A stretch of DNA of 64,000 bases, taken from Bog-473 sp036268485 (lineage in GTDB: Bacteria > Actinomycetota > Acidimicrobiia > Acidimicrobiales > RAAP-2). The notes under the pieces are model-generated. The model did not search any database. It was given only the letters and a program-made list of their open reading frames with translations, and was not told the origin of the DNA. The position numbers were made by a program, and so were the translations under genes. Positions 51,559 to 60,502 of this stretch are shown piece by piece. Within the stretch, counting starts at the first letter, position 1; each line of letters starts with the position of its first letter. Where the stretch lies: positions 124,001 to 188,000 of the forward strand of contig DATAUC010000077.1 of NCBI GenBank assembly GCA_036268485.1. The letters are read 5' to 3'.

Positions 51559-52275
51559 TCAAGGGTTCTGTGAATGAATTTCGGCAATGACCCGACGGGC
51601 GATGACGACCAGTGTCTTTACTTCCGACGACGCTGCATTTCGCATTAGCGACTGAGCCTGATCAAGGCTGCAGCGTTCGAGGACCATGATCATACCTTCG
51701 GCGACGGCAATGTCCGAACTCTCATCGGCTACCTGTTGGGCTGCTACGGCCACCTCTTTGGCCTCGACCAAGAGCCGAGATTTGGCCACGGCGATTCCCA
51801 CTTGAGTGGCCAGCACTGCTCCCATATCTTGTGATGTTGCATCAAACGCGCTGGAGCGCCAGGCGTAAAGGTTCAAGCTCCCTACGACGTCTCCTTCAAT
51901 CGTGATGGGCAGTGAAAGCGAGCTTTGCAAGCCCAAATCTGCTACACGTTCAGAGAAATTGGGAAACCGTTCGTCCGCGCTCAGTACGTCGACGAATATC
52001 GGCGTATTCAATGCAGCAGCAAGCAAACACGGGCCTTCATTGGTCTCATATTGAGCCAGATCGATGGCTACCACCGCCCGACTGAGGGCAGCTTCGGTTT
52101 GGGGGGATCCCTCGACGAGAAGAGTAACGCTGCCTGCTTCGCATCCTGGCACCGTGCGTTGTGCGACCTCCAAAATGCGATCGAGGTCGGCTTGAAGATC
52201 GGACTCTGTCAACAACGCCAAACTCAATTGAACAATGGCCTCCCGTACGTCTGGGACCGGTTCAAACATGATCAA
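51559..52275 (-). CDS. GAF and ANTAR domain regulator (second, divergent paralogue)
   Basis: A 238-residue protein with the same layout: GAF about 15-170 (GSVTLLVEGSPQTEAALSRAVVAIDLAQYETNEGPCLLAA, LSLPITIEGDVVGSLNLYAWR) and a C-terminal ANTAR-type helical domain (VADESSDIAVAEGMIMVLERCSLDQAQSLMRNAAS). The ANTAR part is more divergent than in its neighbour (AEGMIMV instead of AVGILMV). Start is ATG 52275 or 52269 (two codons later). The identical length and convergent placement suggest an old duplication. Confidence 0.88.
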   Translation of the reverse strand: MIMFEPVPDVREAIVQLSLALLTESDLQADLDRILEVAQRTVPGCEAGSVTLLVEGSPQTEAALSRAVVAIDLAQYETNEGPCLLAAALNTPIFVDVLSADERFPNFSERVADLGLQSSLSLPITIEGDVVGSLNLYAWRSSAFDATSQDMGAVLATQVGIAVAKSRLLVEAKEVAVAAQQVADESSDIAVAEGMIMVLERCSLDQAQSLMRNAASSEVKTLVVIARRVIAEIHSQNP

Positions 52276-52379
52276 GGTTCAAACGGAGAGGCGCAGTCTC
52301 GTCAAGGGTCAGGACCCCTATGCTCCGTTGGGCCGGAACGCCGGTCAAAATGAGCACCATGCTTGGCAGTGCTCGAAGG

Positions 52380-53372
52380 TCACTCAAGCCCACCGAGGCG
52401 TTGCCCGGCCAAACACCGCCCCGCTCTCGGCGCAGTGGCATCAAGCTCCCCGGCCAGGCTCTCCTGCGGAGTGGTGGCATCAATAAAGACCTGGGTGATT
52501 TCAGCATCGCTCCTCCGAAGCTCCTTATCGATATCGGAACTCATGCCAGCGACTTCGGCCGAACTGAGTCCTGCGACCAGCTGAACCCGGGCCGCCACCA
52601 GCACCTCGTGAGCACCTAGGTAACGGGTCAAAAGTTCCACGACGGTCTCAACCATTGGATGCTGTTCAATGGTTTCGGCAATCAGCGATCTAGTCTCCAT
52701 GGCCACTGATTCACCGATTAGTAGACTCAAATTATCTCGCGCGAGAGCGACAGCGGCGATGATGAGGAGCACTCCAATAAAGGCAGAGGCGACCCCTTCC
52801 CATCTGCCATTTCCCGTTTCCTCGTGGAGGCATACTCCGGCGATTGCAACCAGGATCCCGAATATCGCAATGAGATCCTCGCTGGCCACCGTCTTCACGG
52901 CCGGATCGGCGCTCTTCGTGATGTGTTCAAGCGGCGTGCGACCGACAGAGCCGGCCTCATTTCGAATCTGGTGGAGCGCACGTATTAACGATGAGCCCTC
53001 AAAGATGGCCGCCAGGGCGAGCACTGCGTATTCGAGAACCCATGATCCTGGGCGAGGCGGGGTCTCGAACGCCCGATACGCCTCGAAAAGAGAGAATCCC
53101 CCGCCCACGGTAAAAATGCCCATCGCAGCCATCAGGGACCAGAAGAATCGCTCAGCGCCGTATCCAAATGGGTGTTGGTCGTCAGCCGATCGCTCGCTAC
53201 GCCGGACCGAGGCCACCAGAAACAGTTCGTTCACCGAATCAGAGACTGAATGGGCCCCCTCAGAAAGCATGGCGCTCGATCCACTAATGACGCCAGCAGT
53301 TAGTTTGGTGGCGGTCACGGCGAGGTTCATGCCGAGCGCCAAAGCAACGGTGGCGCGGCTCCCGGATTTCAT
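52380..53372 (-). CDS. Cation diffusion facilitator (CDF) metal exporter
   Basis: A 330-residue, six-helix divalent cation antiporter. ALALGMNLAVTATKLTAGVISGSSAMLSEGAHSVSDSVNELFLV holds the helix II metal motif (HSVSD), and KTVASEDLIAIFGILVAIAGV the helix V acidic residue; the cytoplasmic C-terminal domain follows residue ~225. Substrate (Zn, Mn, Fe or Co) not determinable. ATG 53372 gives the family-like start; the long upstream frame belongs to another gene. It lies 10 nt after a 64-residue acidic protein gene. Confidence 0.9.
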   Translation of the reverse strand: MKSGSRATVALALGMNLAVTATKLTAGVISGSSAMLSEGAHSVSDSVNELFLVASVRRSERSADDQHPFGYGAERFFWSLMAAMGIFTVGGGFSLFEAYRAFETPPRPGSWVLEYAVLALAAIFEGSSLIRALHQIRNEAGSVGRTPLEHITKSADPAVKTVASEDLIAIFGILVAIAGVCLHEETGNGRWEGVASAFIGVLLIIAAVALARDNLSLLIGESVAMETRSLIAETIEQHPMVETVVELLTRYLGAHEVLVAARVQLVAGLSSAEVAGMSSDIDKELRRSDAEITQVFIDATTPQESLAGELDATAPRAGRCLAGQRLGGLE

Positions 53373-53382
53373 ACTGCTCGGG

Positions 53383-53577
53383 CTATTCGGCGGCCGGCAG
53401 TCCGGTGGAGCCAGCTTCCTTGATATCGACGGCTTCACGTTCCTCATCCGTTCGAGTCGCAAGCGCCTCATCATCTGGGCGGGGTGGCGCTTTGGCATGC
53501 TCATGGATGTCGGGAACAGCTCGCTCGGAAGTCTCCATGACATCGTCGAGAGTGGGAGGCTCAGTTGCATCGGTCAT
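53383..53577 (-). CDS. Small acidic hypothetical protein upstream of CDF transporter
   Basis: A 64-residue, highly hydrophilic and acidic protein (MTDATEPPTLDDVMETSERA... ending GSTGLPAAE). No membrane helix or metal Cys/His cluster. The ATG overlaps the stop of the preceding small gene (ATGA) and its stop lies 10 nt before the CDF gene. Function unknown; a soluble partner of the transporter is only a guess. Confidence 0.6.
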   Translation of the reverse strand: MTDATEPPTLDDVMETSERAVPDIHEHAKAPPRPDDEALATRTDEEREAVDIKEAGSTGLPAAE

Positions 53578-53819
53578 TGATGCTCTCTACCCGTTGCGGA
53601 CCTTTGAAAACACCGGAATCGGCCCCGGAATTGTGCAGACTCGGAAGTTCGGTTTGAACCAGCAATTGGGTGGCCTGCGTAGTCTTCCGAGCCATGTCTG
53701 TCGGGATCCGTGGCCGGTTCGGGCAGAGGATCATCCGGACTCGGAACTCCTTGTTGATCCGGCATTTCCTTGGTGCCCTCGCTGGGCGAGGCGCTGCTCT
53801 CAGGCCATCCTTGGTTCAT
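53574..53819 (-). CDS. Small hydrophilic hypothetical protein, first gene of CDF operon
   Basis: An 81-residue protein rich in Pro, Ser, Glu and Asp (MNQGWPESSASPSEGTKEMP...), probably disordered, with an Arg-rich end. GAGGAG lies 6 nt before ATG 53819, a strong site. Its stop overlaps the next ATG. No relative recognised. Confidence 0.55.
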   Translation of the reverse strand: MNQGWPESSASPSEGTKEMPDQQGVPSPDDPLPEPATDPDRHGSEDYAGHPIAGSNRTSESAQFRGRFRCFQRSATGREHQ

Positions 53820-53951
53820 ATCATGCTCCTCAAGTTCGCGCTTCAAAGAATTGGGTCACTGCCCGGAGGGCGGGTTCAAACGGGACAAGAAACCACTCCG
53901 GCGTCGTTAGTGACCGCCGACATCGGACACGGTCGCCCCAATGCGATGAGC

Positions 53952-55517
53952 TCAAGAGCCCGTCATAACGCTAATTCTGCGCCGGATTTCATCGACACCT
54001 TTGGCCGCTGGATCGCTGTTGAGAAGACTCTCGGCCGGCGTCCCTTCGACGCCCGCCGCGCCACGCTTGTGTCTCCCGTGTCGGTGTAACAGAGGAGGCG
54101 AGGCCCAAGCCGGCTCGCCCACTTCCTGCCATCGTTCCAGATCAGGCACCTCGAGTCGCCGCTTGCCTCCGCCGTAGAGCGCAGCTCCTGTGACAAACCC
54201 GAAGAGGCTCACTCCTAGGCAAATCCAAATGCCCACTTCGATGCCGACCGCACTCGACCCAGAGACCGTCTGCGCCAAGAAAAGCAGGATGGGAGCAACC
54301 AGGAACGCTGTCACTCCCCGCAGAAGTTCAATCAAGGCGAAGAGGCGCTGCAGCAGCGGGTTTGGCAAGGAGAAGCCGACGAGGAAGAGTGCCGGCGAGA
54401 CCGAAGCGCCAACACCAAGGCCGAGCAATCCTGCGCCCAGCGCCACCCCCGGCCCCGGCTGCGGCAAGTAAGCGAGGAACATTCCACTGGCCGCCACAAT
54501 GGCGAGGAGCCCGCCCAAAGCCAACAATGGCGTATACCGAGTTCGAAAGAGAGCCATAAACAGCATGGCCACGACAATGGCGCCCAGAAACTCAGGTAAG
54601 AAGATCCAGGCCACTTGGCCCGGAGAGGCTACGGGTTTCAGAGCTTGAAGCACCAGCTCCATGAGTCCGAAGGCCGCTGCACTGGCGGAGAGAGCAATAC
54701 AGAGGCCACTTAAGGGAACCGATGTCGCCACCGATCGCACCGGCATCAGGGGATTGTTTTGGAGAGCCTCGTAGGCCACCAGACCGAGTATGCAGATGAA
54801 GCCCACGAGCAGCGGCACGAGGTCCGACGAACCAGCGCTCAGCAAGGTCTGTAACTTACCGGCGCCATAGAAAGCTGCAATGCAACCGACGGTGGCCAAG
54901 CTGACGGCGACCAGGTCCCACGGTGCATCGTGACCCTGAGGACGCTCGTCCTCAAATGTCAGAATCGAAAATAGGAGGGCGATGAGCGACAAGCCGGCAA
55001 CTGTTGCGAATAAAGGGCGCCAGCTTGTGGCGAGTGCCAAGCGAGCGCCAATTGACGGGCCGATCGCAACTGCTCCAAAGATACAAAGATTCATGATACC
55101 GGCCGTCATTGGCATCTTCTTGGCCGGCCAGCGCGTCACAAGCGGTGGCACGGCGGCGATCAGCATCAGGCTCGTACAGAGCCCCTGCGCCACGAACCCA
55201 GTAGCGAATACCAGCCCAGTCGGCGCCCACGCAGCGAGCACCGAGGCGATGACGAAGAGGATCTCATACAAGATGAGCATGCGCCTCGCCGGCAGGTGTA
55301 CGGCAAATTGAACGGCCAGAACGGTGCCGAGCGCGTATGCCCCAGTGGACAGCGCGATAGTCAGGCTCAACGACGAATCGCTTAGCCCCACCCCCTTAGC
55401 CAGAATCGAAGACAGAGGAAGAACGGAGGCGGTCAGTGCTAGGTAGGGCACGAGCGAAAAGATGACGAGCGCGGCAGCACCCGCATAGCTGTTGGCCATC
55501 GGTCCTTTACGCACCAT
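53952..55517 (-). CDS. MFS transporter, 14-helix DHA2-like
   Basis: A 521-residue transporter. Helices run from YAGAAALVIFSLVPYLALTASVLP to GIWICLGVSLFGFVTGAALYGG, with a hydrophilic C-terminal tail of ~70 residues. The classical motif A is weak (LPARRMLILYEILFVIASVL), so the substrate class is uncertain. ATG 55517 (after AAGGGG) is preferred; the frame is open to TTG 55703, which would add 62 non-membrane residues behind an excellent AGGAGGTGA site (about 55679-55687) that has no start codon at proper distance. Confidence 0.82.
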   Translation of the reverse strand: MVRKGPMANSYAGAAALVIFSLVPYLALTASVLPLSSILAKGVGLSDSSLSLTIALSTGAYALGTVLAVQFAVHLPARRMLILYEILFVIASVLAAWAPTGLVFATGFVAQGLCTSLMLIAAVPPLVTRWPAKKMPMTAGIMNLCIFGAVAIGPSIGARLALATSWRPLFATVAGLSLIALLFSILTFEDERPQGHDAPWDLVAVSLATVGCIAAFYGAGKLQTLLSAGSSDLVPLLVGFICILGLVAYEALQNNPLMPVRSVATSVPLSGLCIALSASAAAFGLMELVLQALKPVASPGQVAWIFLPEFLGAIVVAMLFMALFRTRYTPLLALGGLLAIVAASGMFLAYLPQPGPGVALGAGLLGLGVGASVSPALFLVGFSLPNPLLQRLFALIELLRGVTAFLVAPILLFLAQTVSGSSAVGIEVGIWICLGVSLFGFVTGAALYGGGKRRLEVPDLERWQEVGEPAWASPPLLHRHGRHKRGAAGVEGTPAESLLNSDPAAKGVDEIRRRISVMTGS

Positions 55518-56211
55518 CCCACCCCTTACTTGGGCGCCGTCGGCATTTAGGCTCAAGGGGACACACGCGGCATACTCAACTCGCCCTATGCCTGATAGTG
55601 CGCTCCGGAGCGCCGTGAAGACTGCCGGGTTGCTCCATAGAAAGTCATTACCCGCCAGCCGCTTCTTTAAAAAGGTCACCTCCTGACGGTTCACCAGTCG
55701 CAATGTGCCGAGGCCGTGGCGAGGATTGAGGGCGCCCAGTCGTCGCCCCGGTGGTGAGATAGCACCGCAGTGGGTCGATCAAACCGCTGTGGGTCGATTA
55801 ATGTCTGTAGATCCGTCAGTTCCCTTGTCGGGTACGGATTCGGATCTGCCAGGCGATCTATCGCAGGCCGCGAGGTCTTGGGCACACTTGATGCTCCCTG
55901 TCGTTTCGTTCCGTGGCATGTCGGGCAGCACGGTCGGCCCCTCTCTAACCGATTGGCTGGATGTCTGGGCGAGCCCTTAGCACCCCCACGGACGGCCGTT
56001 TCGTTCGCCGCCCACGCGGGTACGGCACGGGAATCGCCTTAGGGCTTACGACTGAAAATCAGCACAGGAGGGCGGGCGCAGTCCCACTCCAAAGAACGTG
56101 TGGCCGGCTCTGCTTGAGACAGACGTCGATCAACTCGAGCCAGATCCCGCCTACGCCAGGTGTGCTTACCTCATCTAGGGCAACTAGACAGGTCTTGAAT
56201 AGCGGACTCCG
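55518..56211. other. Region without a supported gene
   Basis: The minus-strand frame above the MFS start stays open (to 55703) and another open frame (55691-55885) precedes it, which may be remnants of an eroded gene. The isolated AGGAGGTGA sequence inside supports that. On the plus strand nothing credible is seen. Confidence 0.4.
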
Positions 56212-56757
56212 CTAGGCGGTGACGCCACCTCGGACACGGTCCACAAATGCCGCTATCGGGCCAAGGAGTTTGTTCGCTGCCGGTCTCTTCGGGATATGCG
56301 GGTGCGGATGGGTCGGTGCAGCCAGCTTGGCGCTCTTGAACTTTTGGCCCAGATGTACCAGGGCAGCGTTGTCCAGATGGGTGAGCAGGAGGGGGAAGGC
56401 CTCAGTTTCCTCGCTTTCGGCGTGCGCCAGCACGGCGTCGCGAAGGTCCAGCAACGATCCCAAGAACTCATGGCTCGCTGGTTCAAGCTTTTCCATGCGA
56501 GCCAGATGCTGCTCTGCTTCTGCTTCCTCCGCTATCCGGGCGCGCGCCACCACATCTCCTCGCGGTAGCTGTTTCAGCGCGGGGTAAACGATGGCCTCCT
56601 CTGCCGCTTCATGACGAATGAGTTGGTCCATCAGCTTCCAGAATAATTCGGCACGGAACTCGGGTAATGCAGTCTCAAACTCCGCGAAGCGCTGCTTTAC
56701 GGCCTCATGATCACCCGTCAAGAGCGAAACAAGATCATCGTGCGGTGCAATCGACAT
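56212..56757 (-). CDS. Hemerythrin HHE-domain protein
   Basis: A 181-residue four-helix protein with hemerythrin-type iron ligands: LLTGDHEAVKQRFAEFE, LIRHEAAEEAIVYPAL, EEAEAEQHLARMEKLE and LRDAVLAHAESEETEAFPLL supply the His and Glu pairs. Such proteins bind a diiron centre that senses or stores O2 or NO. The C-terminal ~45 residues are basic and Pro/His-rich (THPHPHIPKR). Not next to the encapsulin and without a targeting peptide at its C-terminus. Confidence 0.92.
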   Translation of the reverse strand: MSIAPHDDLVSLLTGDHEAVKQRFAEFETALPEFRAELFWKLMDQLIRHEAAEEAIVYPALKQLPRGDVVARARIAEEAEAEQHLARMEKLEPASHEFLGSLLDLRDAVLAHAESEETEAFPLLLTHLDNAALVHLGQKFKSAKLAAPTHPHPHIPKRPAANKLLGPIAAFVDRVRGGVTA

Positions 56758-56865
56758 GGCTGCCTTCTCCTCTCATTTGCCAAGGATTACCCACCACTAG
56801 AGCGAGCAAACATCTTGATTGAGGGGCTCTCGTGGAGGGGGGACCAGTCTTTCACCGGTGAGTGG

Positions 56866-57250
56866 TCAAGTGAGATGTCCAGCAATGAACACAGCTTCAT
56901 AGCAAGCTCTCCGGCAGATGGTTTCGGGGTCGCCTTCAAAGTGAGCTAGCTGGCTCCATGTACCTTGCGGGCCCACAAGTCCAAAGACCGTGCCGGGAGG
57001 TTCCCCATCCTGCCCATCGGGGCCACCTGCCCGGAAGCGCCGAAGCGCCGAAGCCATATCGCATTCAAAGAGCTGCCCCACTCCCTGCGACATCTGGAGC
57101 GCCGCCCGTTCGCTCACCACCGGTCCGTCGTCTACGTCCAGAACCTTGTGCGGAGTCGTAGGCCACGAGGCCGCCGCGTAGCGCCGGATCCGGCTGCGAA
57201 TAACTGGTGAGCATCCCGCCCGTGAGTGATTCGGCAATGCCGATCGTCAA
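56866..57250 (-). pseudogene. Decayed CinA-type nicotinamide-nucleotide amidase gene
   Basis: TTG 57250 opens LTIGIAESLTGGMLTSY and LRGGLVAYDSA, the start of the CinA C-terminal (PncC) domain. The protein then continues in another frame with HKVLDVDDGPVVSERAALQMSQGVGQLFECD and, after a further disturbance, GPDGQDGEPPGTVFGLVGPQGTW and FEGDPETICRRACYEAV to 56866. At least two indels break a ~160-residue enzyme that deamidates NMN. Confidence 0.75.
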
Positions 57251-57261
57251 TGATCGGGATG

Positions 57262-57420
57262 TCAGTTGCCCAGCCAGTCCTCCACCATCCGCGGAATGTT
57301 CTCCAATCCATGCTCGTAGTGAGGTGATGTCTCTACCCCGTGTGCGGCGGCCTCACCCCACGAGAGCATTGCGTCCTTGAGGTTTGCTTGAAGACCAGCT
57401 GGGCAGAAGAGAAGCCAGAG
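57262..57420 (-). pseudogene. Unidentified gene remnant
   Basis: One minus-strand frame without a start codon encodes about 50 protein-like residues: ANLKDAMLSWGEAAAHGVE, then PHYEHGLENIPRMVEDWLGN and TGA (57262-57264). It looks like the C-terminus of an otherwise lost protein; the family was not recognised. The left limit is exact, the right one approximate. Confidence 0.35.
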
Positions 57421-57509
57421 CGGTTAGAGAGCAGTGGTTCACTTCAGATCAACTCGGAACGAAGACGCATGGAACAATCTCGTCCGATGAGACCTCAAGG
57501 AGCATTCAC

Positions 57510-57690
57510 ATGAAAGCCGTCGTCTTCCACGGCACCCGAAACGTATCCGTTGGCGAAGTAGCAGATGTGGGCATTGAAACAACCACTCGATACCGTGATC
57601 CGAATAACCACAGCCAACATCTGCGGTTCCGACCTGCACCTCACGAAGGCCGCGCCGACATCGAATCCGACTCCTACCCATCAGCCGAAC
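57510..57690 (+). pseudogene. Alcohol dehydrogenase N-terminal fragment
   Basis: ATG 57510, with AAGGAG nearby upstream, encodes MKAVVFHGTRNVSVGEVADVG, the start of a zinc-dependent alcohol/formaldehyde dehydrogenase. The continuation DTVIRITTANICGSDLHL, with the catalytic zinc Cys, lies in a second frame, and EGRADIESD in the first. Nothing of the remaining ~300 residues is present. A clear truncated, frameshifted pseudogene. Confidence 0.75.
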
Positions 57691-57914
57691 AATCATTCGT
57701 CGACGAATACTCGCTCGGGTACACAGTCAGGATCTCCTTATGGGCAATGACAGCTTTCGATTTTGTCGATCACGCTCAGTTTTGACTGGGGTCTTGGTCG
57801 GATGACGCCGCTGGGCGGTGGGGAATCGGTTCATCCGAACAGGCGTAGTGAAGCTTGGGAGCCGAAGGGTGAGCGGAGCTTCGTTCTGCCCATGGCTCGT
57901 CACGGCTTTCTGGC

Positions 57915-58152
57915 TCAGTTGCCCAACAGATCGTTGAGGTCATCGGGATGGTCCTCTCATCCTCGAAAATCTTTTCCATGAGGCGGCGGGAGGTCGGATT
58001 ATCTTCGCCAATCCAGCGGATGATTCTTGGTAGGTCGAGATCACGATCCGTTCAGCGAGCATCCTTTCAAGGTCTGATTCCTCGGGGATGACGTACTCGG
58101 TATGCGAGCGCTTGTTCAGAGTGGCAGGGTCAAAATCAGGTTGCCCACCCAT
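57915..58152 (-). pseudogene. Decayed ferritin-like (bacterioferritin/Dps type) gene
   Basis: The minus strand encodes FDPATLNKRSHTEYVIPEESDLERMLAERIVISTYQE, then in another frame LGEDNPTSRRLMEKIFEDE, then DHPDDLNDLLGN and TGA (57915-57917). Together they resemble the last two helices of bacterioferritin-like proteins (LMEEILxxEExHADDLxDLL pattern). Two or more indels and the loss of the N-terminal helices make it a pseudogene. Confidence 0.65.
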
Positions 58153-58362
58153 CGGCCATGATCTGTCCTTCCTTATTCAAAGGGTCGAGTAGCGCTATGC
58201 CTCATGGCGGGATGCAGTAAACAGCGGTGGCGGCACGTGAATCGCGTAAGCAGCTTTTGCGGTGCCTCGGCTGACCCGTCAGGTTGGATGGGTTCCGAGC
58301 AGCGGCCTCGTCGATTCAGTAGCGGGAATGGAAGCTCTGGCTACGCCTTTCGGGCTGCTGAG

Positions 58363-60132
58363 TCAGGCCAGAGCTCCGCGCGAAAGGATCAATCCCAGCG
58401 CCAGTAGCCCGGCCACCGCGTAGGCGGCATAGTCGTTTACCGAACCACTCTGAACTCGGTGCAGTGCCTCGACCGGCCGGGACTGGCCCCAACGCATCGC
58501 CGCCCACGCCACCGGGACAGCCAAGACGATGGTTGCTAGTACCGTGACCAGCCCCAAGGGACTTACGTAGTCGAATGAAACCAGCGACCCGGTGATCGGG
58601 CCGCCCGATGCCAGGACACCGTGGGCGTAAGCCACGGGATGCAACAGCGCGCCGGCCGCCCGCGAAGCGACACCGGTCAGCACAACGTTGGGGAGAACCC
58701 CAAAGGCCACACAGGCGGCCGAGAGCACACCCAGGGAGGCAATCATGCCCGGGTGCAAACGGTCGTCACGTTCGAATGGTTCATCAGATTGCCGAGATCG
58801 GAACAGGGCAACCCATGCCGCTTTCCCGAGCGCGGCGATGGTGACGACCTGGGCCACCAGCATGACGCCATATGGGATCCATTGGCCGGTGGAGCGCAGG
58901 CTGTCATGAATGAGGCCGAGGGAAACGTATCCGTTGAGTGGCGGGATGCCCGAGATCGCCAGCACTCCGACCGTGAAGGCAGCCGCCAGCGCCGGATACC
59001 GCCGGGCCAAGCCACCCATCTCCGAGAGCTTGGTGGCGCCGGTCATATGCACGATCGCCCCGGCACAGAGGAAAAGAAGGGCTTTGAAAAGGGCATGATC
59101 GATCAGGTGATACGCCGCCCCGGCAATACCAGAGACGCTACCGGTGGCCATGCCCACCATCAGCACCCCCATTTGCGAGATGGTGTCGTAGGCCAAGAGC
59201 CGTTTGAGGTCGTCGGCGAAGAGGGCGAAGATCGCGCCGCCCAGGGCCGACACGAGTCCCATGCCCATCAGCAGACCCAGCACGTCGTGCCCGACGTGCG
59301 GGGTGAAGGTCTCAAAGACGATGCGACCGATGGCCACGATGCCGAGGTTGACCATGAGCCCCGAAAAGAGCGCCGAAACAGGTCCGGGGGCCGCCATGTG
59401 CGCGTCGGGCAGCCAGCCGTGGAATGGCACCAGGCCAGCCTTGGTGGCGAATCCCCCGATTAGGAGAGCCAGCGTTGCCAGGTCGGCCGGCCGGGCTCCC
59501 GCGCGCAGATCATTCTGGATCTGGCCGAAGTCGAGGGCACCGTGATTGGCATACATGAGTGCGGCACCAAGGAAGATGGCGAAACCGGCGATCGTGGTCA
59601 GCACGAGGACCTTGAAGGCGGCCTCTAGGGCCAAGGGCCGCTCAAGGAAGAACGCGGTCAAGGCGTAGCTCGAGAGTGCAGCCACCTCGAACCACACGAA
59701 GAGATTGAAGAGGTCAGCGGTCAAAGATGAACCGATCAGGGCGGCGCACAACAAGAGGAAGAGACAGGTGTACCCGCCGAGTTCTCGGCTTCCAAGGCCG
59801 GAAAGCTCGGACAGGGAGTAGAGAATGAGGAGTGCGCCCAAGAAGGCTGTGACCAGCGCGAAGGTCAGGCCCCAGGCATCTGCGGCGAAAGCGATACCCA
59901 GGGAAGCACCACCGACCGGCAGCCAGTGACCCATGAAGTGGCTGAGGAGCTGGCCTCCGTACACGCTCGGCGCCATGGCTGTGAGCAGGCCGCCTGAAGC
60001 CAGGAGGGCACCCATTCCGATGATCAGCGGGAGCTGCCTCCAGAGGCGAGCGGCCAATGGCGCGAGCACGGCGGCAACGAGTGGGATGGCGACGGTCAGG
60101 GGGAGCAACGACGACAGGGCGGCCCGGCTCAC
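58363..60132 (-). CDS. mrpD: Mrp antiporter subunit D-like (NuoN/NuoM family)
   Basis: A 589-residue polytopic protein of the complex I antiporter-like family. Conserved features include the Glu in FNLFVWFEVAALSSYALTAFF, the Lys in GGFATKAGLVPFHGWLPDAHMAAPGPVSALFSGLMVN, LLAYDTISQMGVLMVG and HLIDHALFKALLFLCAGAIVH. It would form a proton/cation channel in the Mrp complex. GTG start next to the mrpC stop. It is the last gene of the operon and the only large antiporter-like subunit in the window. Confidence 0.92.
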   Translation of the reverse strand: MSRAALSSLLPLTVAIPLVAAVLAPLAARLWRQLPLIIGMGALLASGGLLTAMAPSVYGGQLLSHFMGHWLPVGGASLGIAFAADAWGLTFALVTAFLGALLILYSLSELSGLGSRELGGYTCLFLLLCAALIGSSLTADLFNLFVWFEVAALSSYALTAFFLERPLALEAAFKVLVLTTIAGFAIFLGAALMYANHGALDFGQIQNDLRAGARPADLATLALLIGGFATKAGLVPFHGWLPDAHMAAPGPVSALFSGLMVNLGIVAIGRIVFETFTPHVGHDVLGLLMGMGLVSALGGAIFALFADDLKRLLAYDTISQMGVLMVGMATGSVSGIAGAAYHLIDHALFKALLFLCAGAIVHMTGATKLSEMGGLARRYPALAAAFTVGVLAISGIPPLNGYVSLGLIHDSLRSTGQWIPYGVMLVAQVVTIAALGKAAWVALFRSRQSDEPFERDDRLHPGMIASLGVLSAACVAFGVLPNVVLTGVASRAAGALLHPVAYAHGVLASGGPITGSLVSFDYVSPLGLVTVLATIVLAVPVAWAAMRWGQSRPVEALHRVQSGSVNDYAAYAVAGLLALGLILSRGALA

Positions 60133-60133
60133 C

Positions 60134-60502
60134 TCACCCCCGCATTTCGCGAATCCGGTCGGCGTCGAGCGTCCGATAGTGCTGCACGATGCGCACGATC
60201 ACGGCCAGAAAGACGCCGGTCACGGCAACACCGATCACGATGGCGGTCAGACAGAAATTCTGCAGCACCGGGTCGGCCACCGAGCCGTGCACCAGGGTGG
60301 AGGTGCTCTCGTGGCCGGGTGGACCCAGCAACACCGGTGCCGTGGAGTGGGCCCGGTAGGCCAGCGAGATAAGGAAGAGATACGTCGAGCTCTCCATCAG
60401 GGAAAGCCCCATGACGATCTTGAGCAAATTGCGGCGCGTGAGCACGGAATACAACCCGATACTGAACAATGACACGGCGCTTAGATAGTTGCCGACGATC
60501 AT
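60134..60502 (-). CDS. mrpC: Mrp antiporter subunit C (NuoK-like)
   Basis: A 122-residue, three-helix protein like MnhC/NuoK: YLSAVSLFSIGLYSVLTRRNLLKIVMGLSLMESSTYLFL, then DPVLQNFCLTAIVIGVAVTGVFLAVIVRI, with the conserved DPxxQxLxLTxIVI pattern. ATG overlaps the upstream mnhB stop by 4 nt. Confidence 0.93.
   Translation of the reverse strand: MIVGNYLSAVSLFSIGLYSVLTRRNLLKIVMGLSLMESSTYLFLISLAYRAHSTAPVLLGPPGHESTSTLVHGSVADPVLQNFCLTAIVIGVAVTGVFLAVIVRIVQHYRTLDADRIREMRG

Noticed and set aside
56212..56757. Hemerythrin-like protein as a second encapsulin cargo
   Set aside because: Hemerythrin cargoes are known, but this protein ends in VRGGVTA without a targeting peptide and is 36 kb away.
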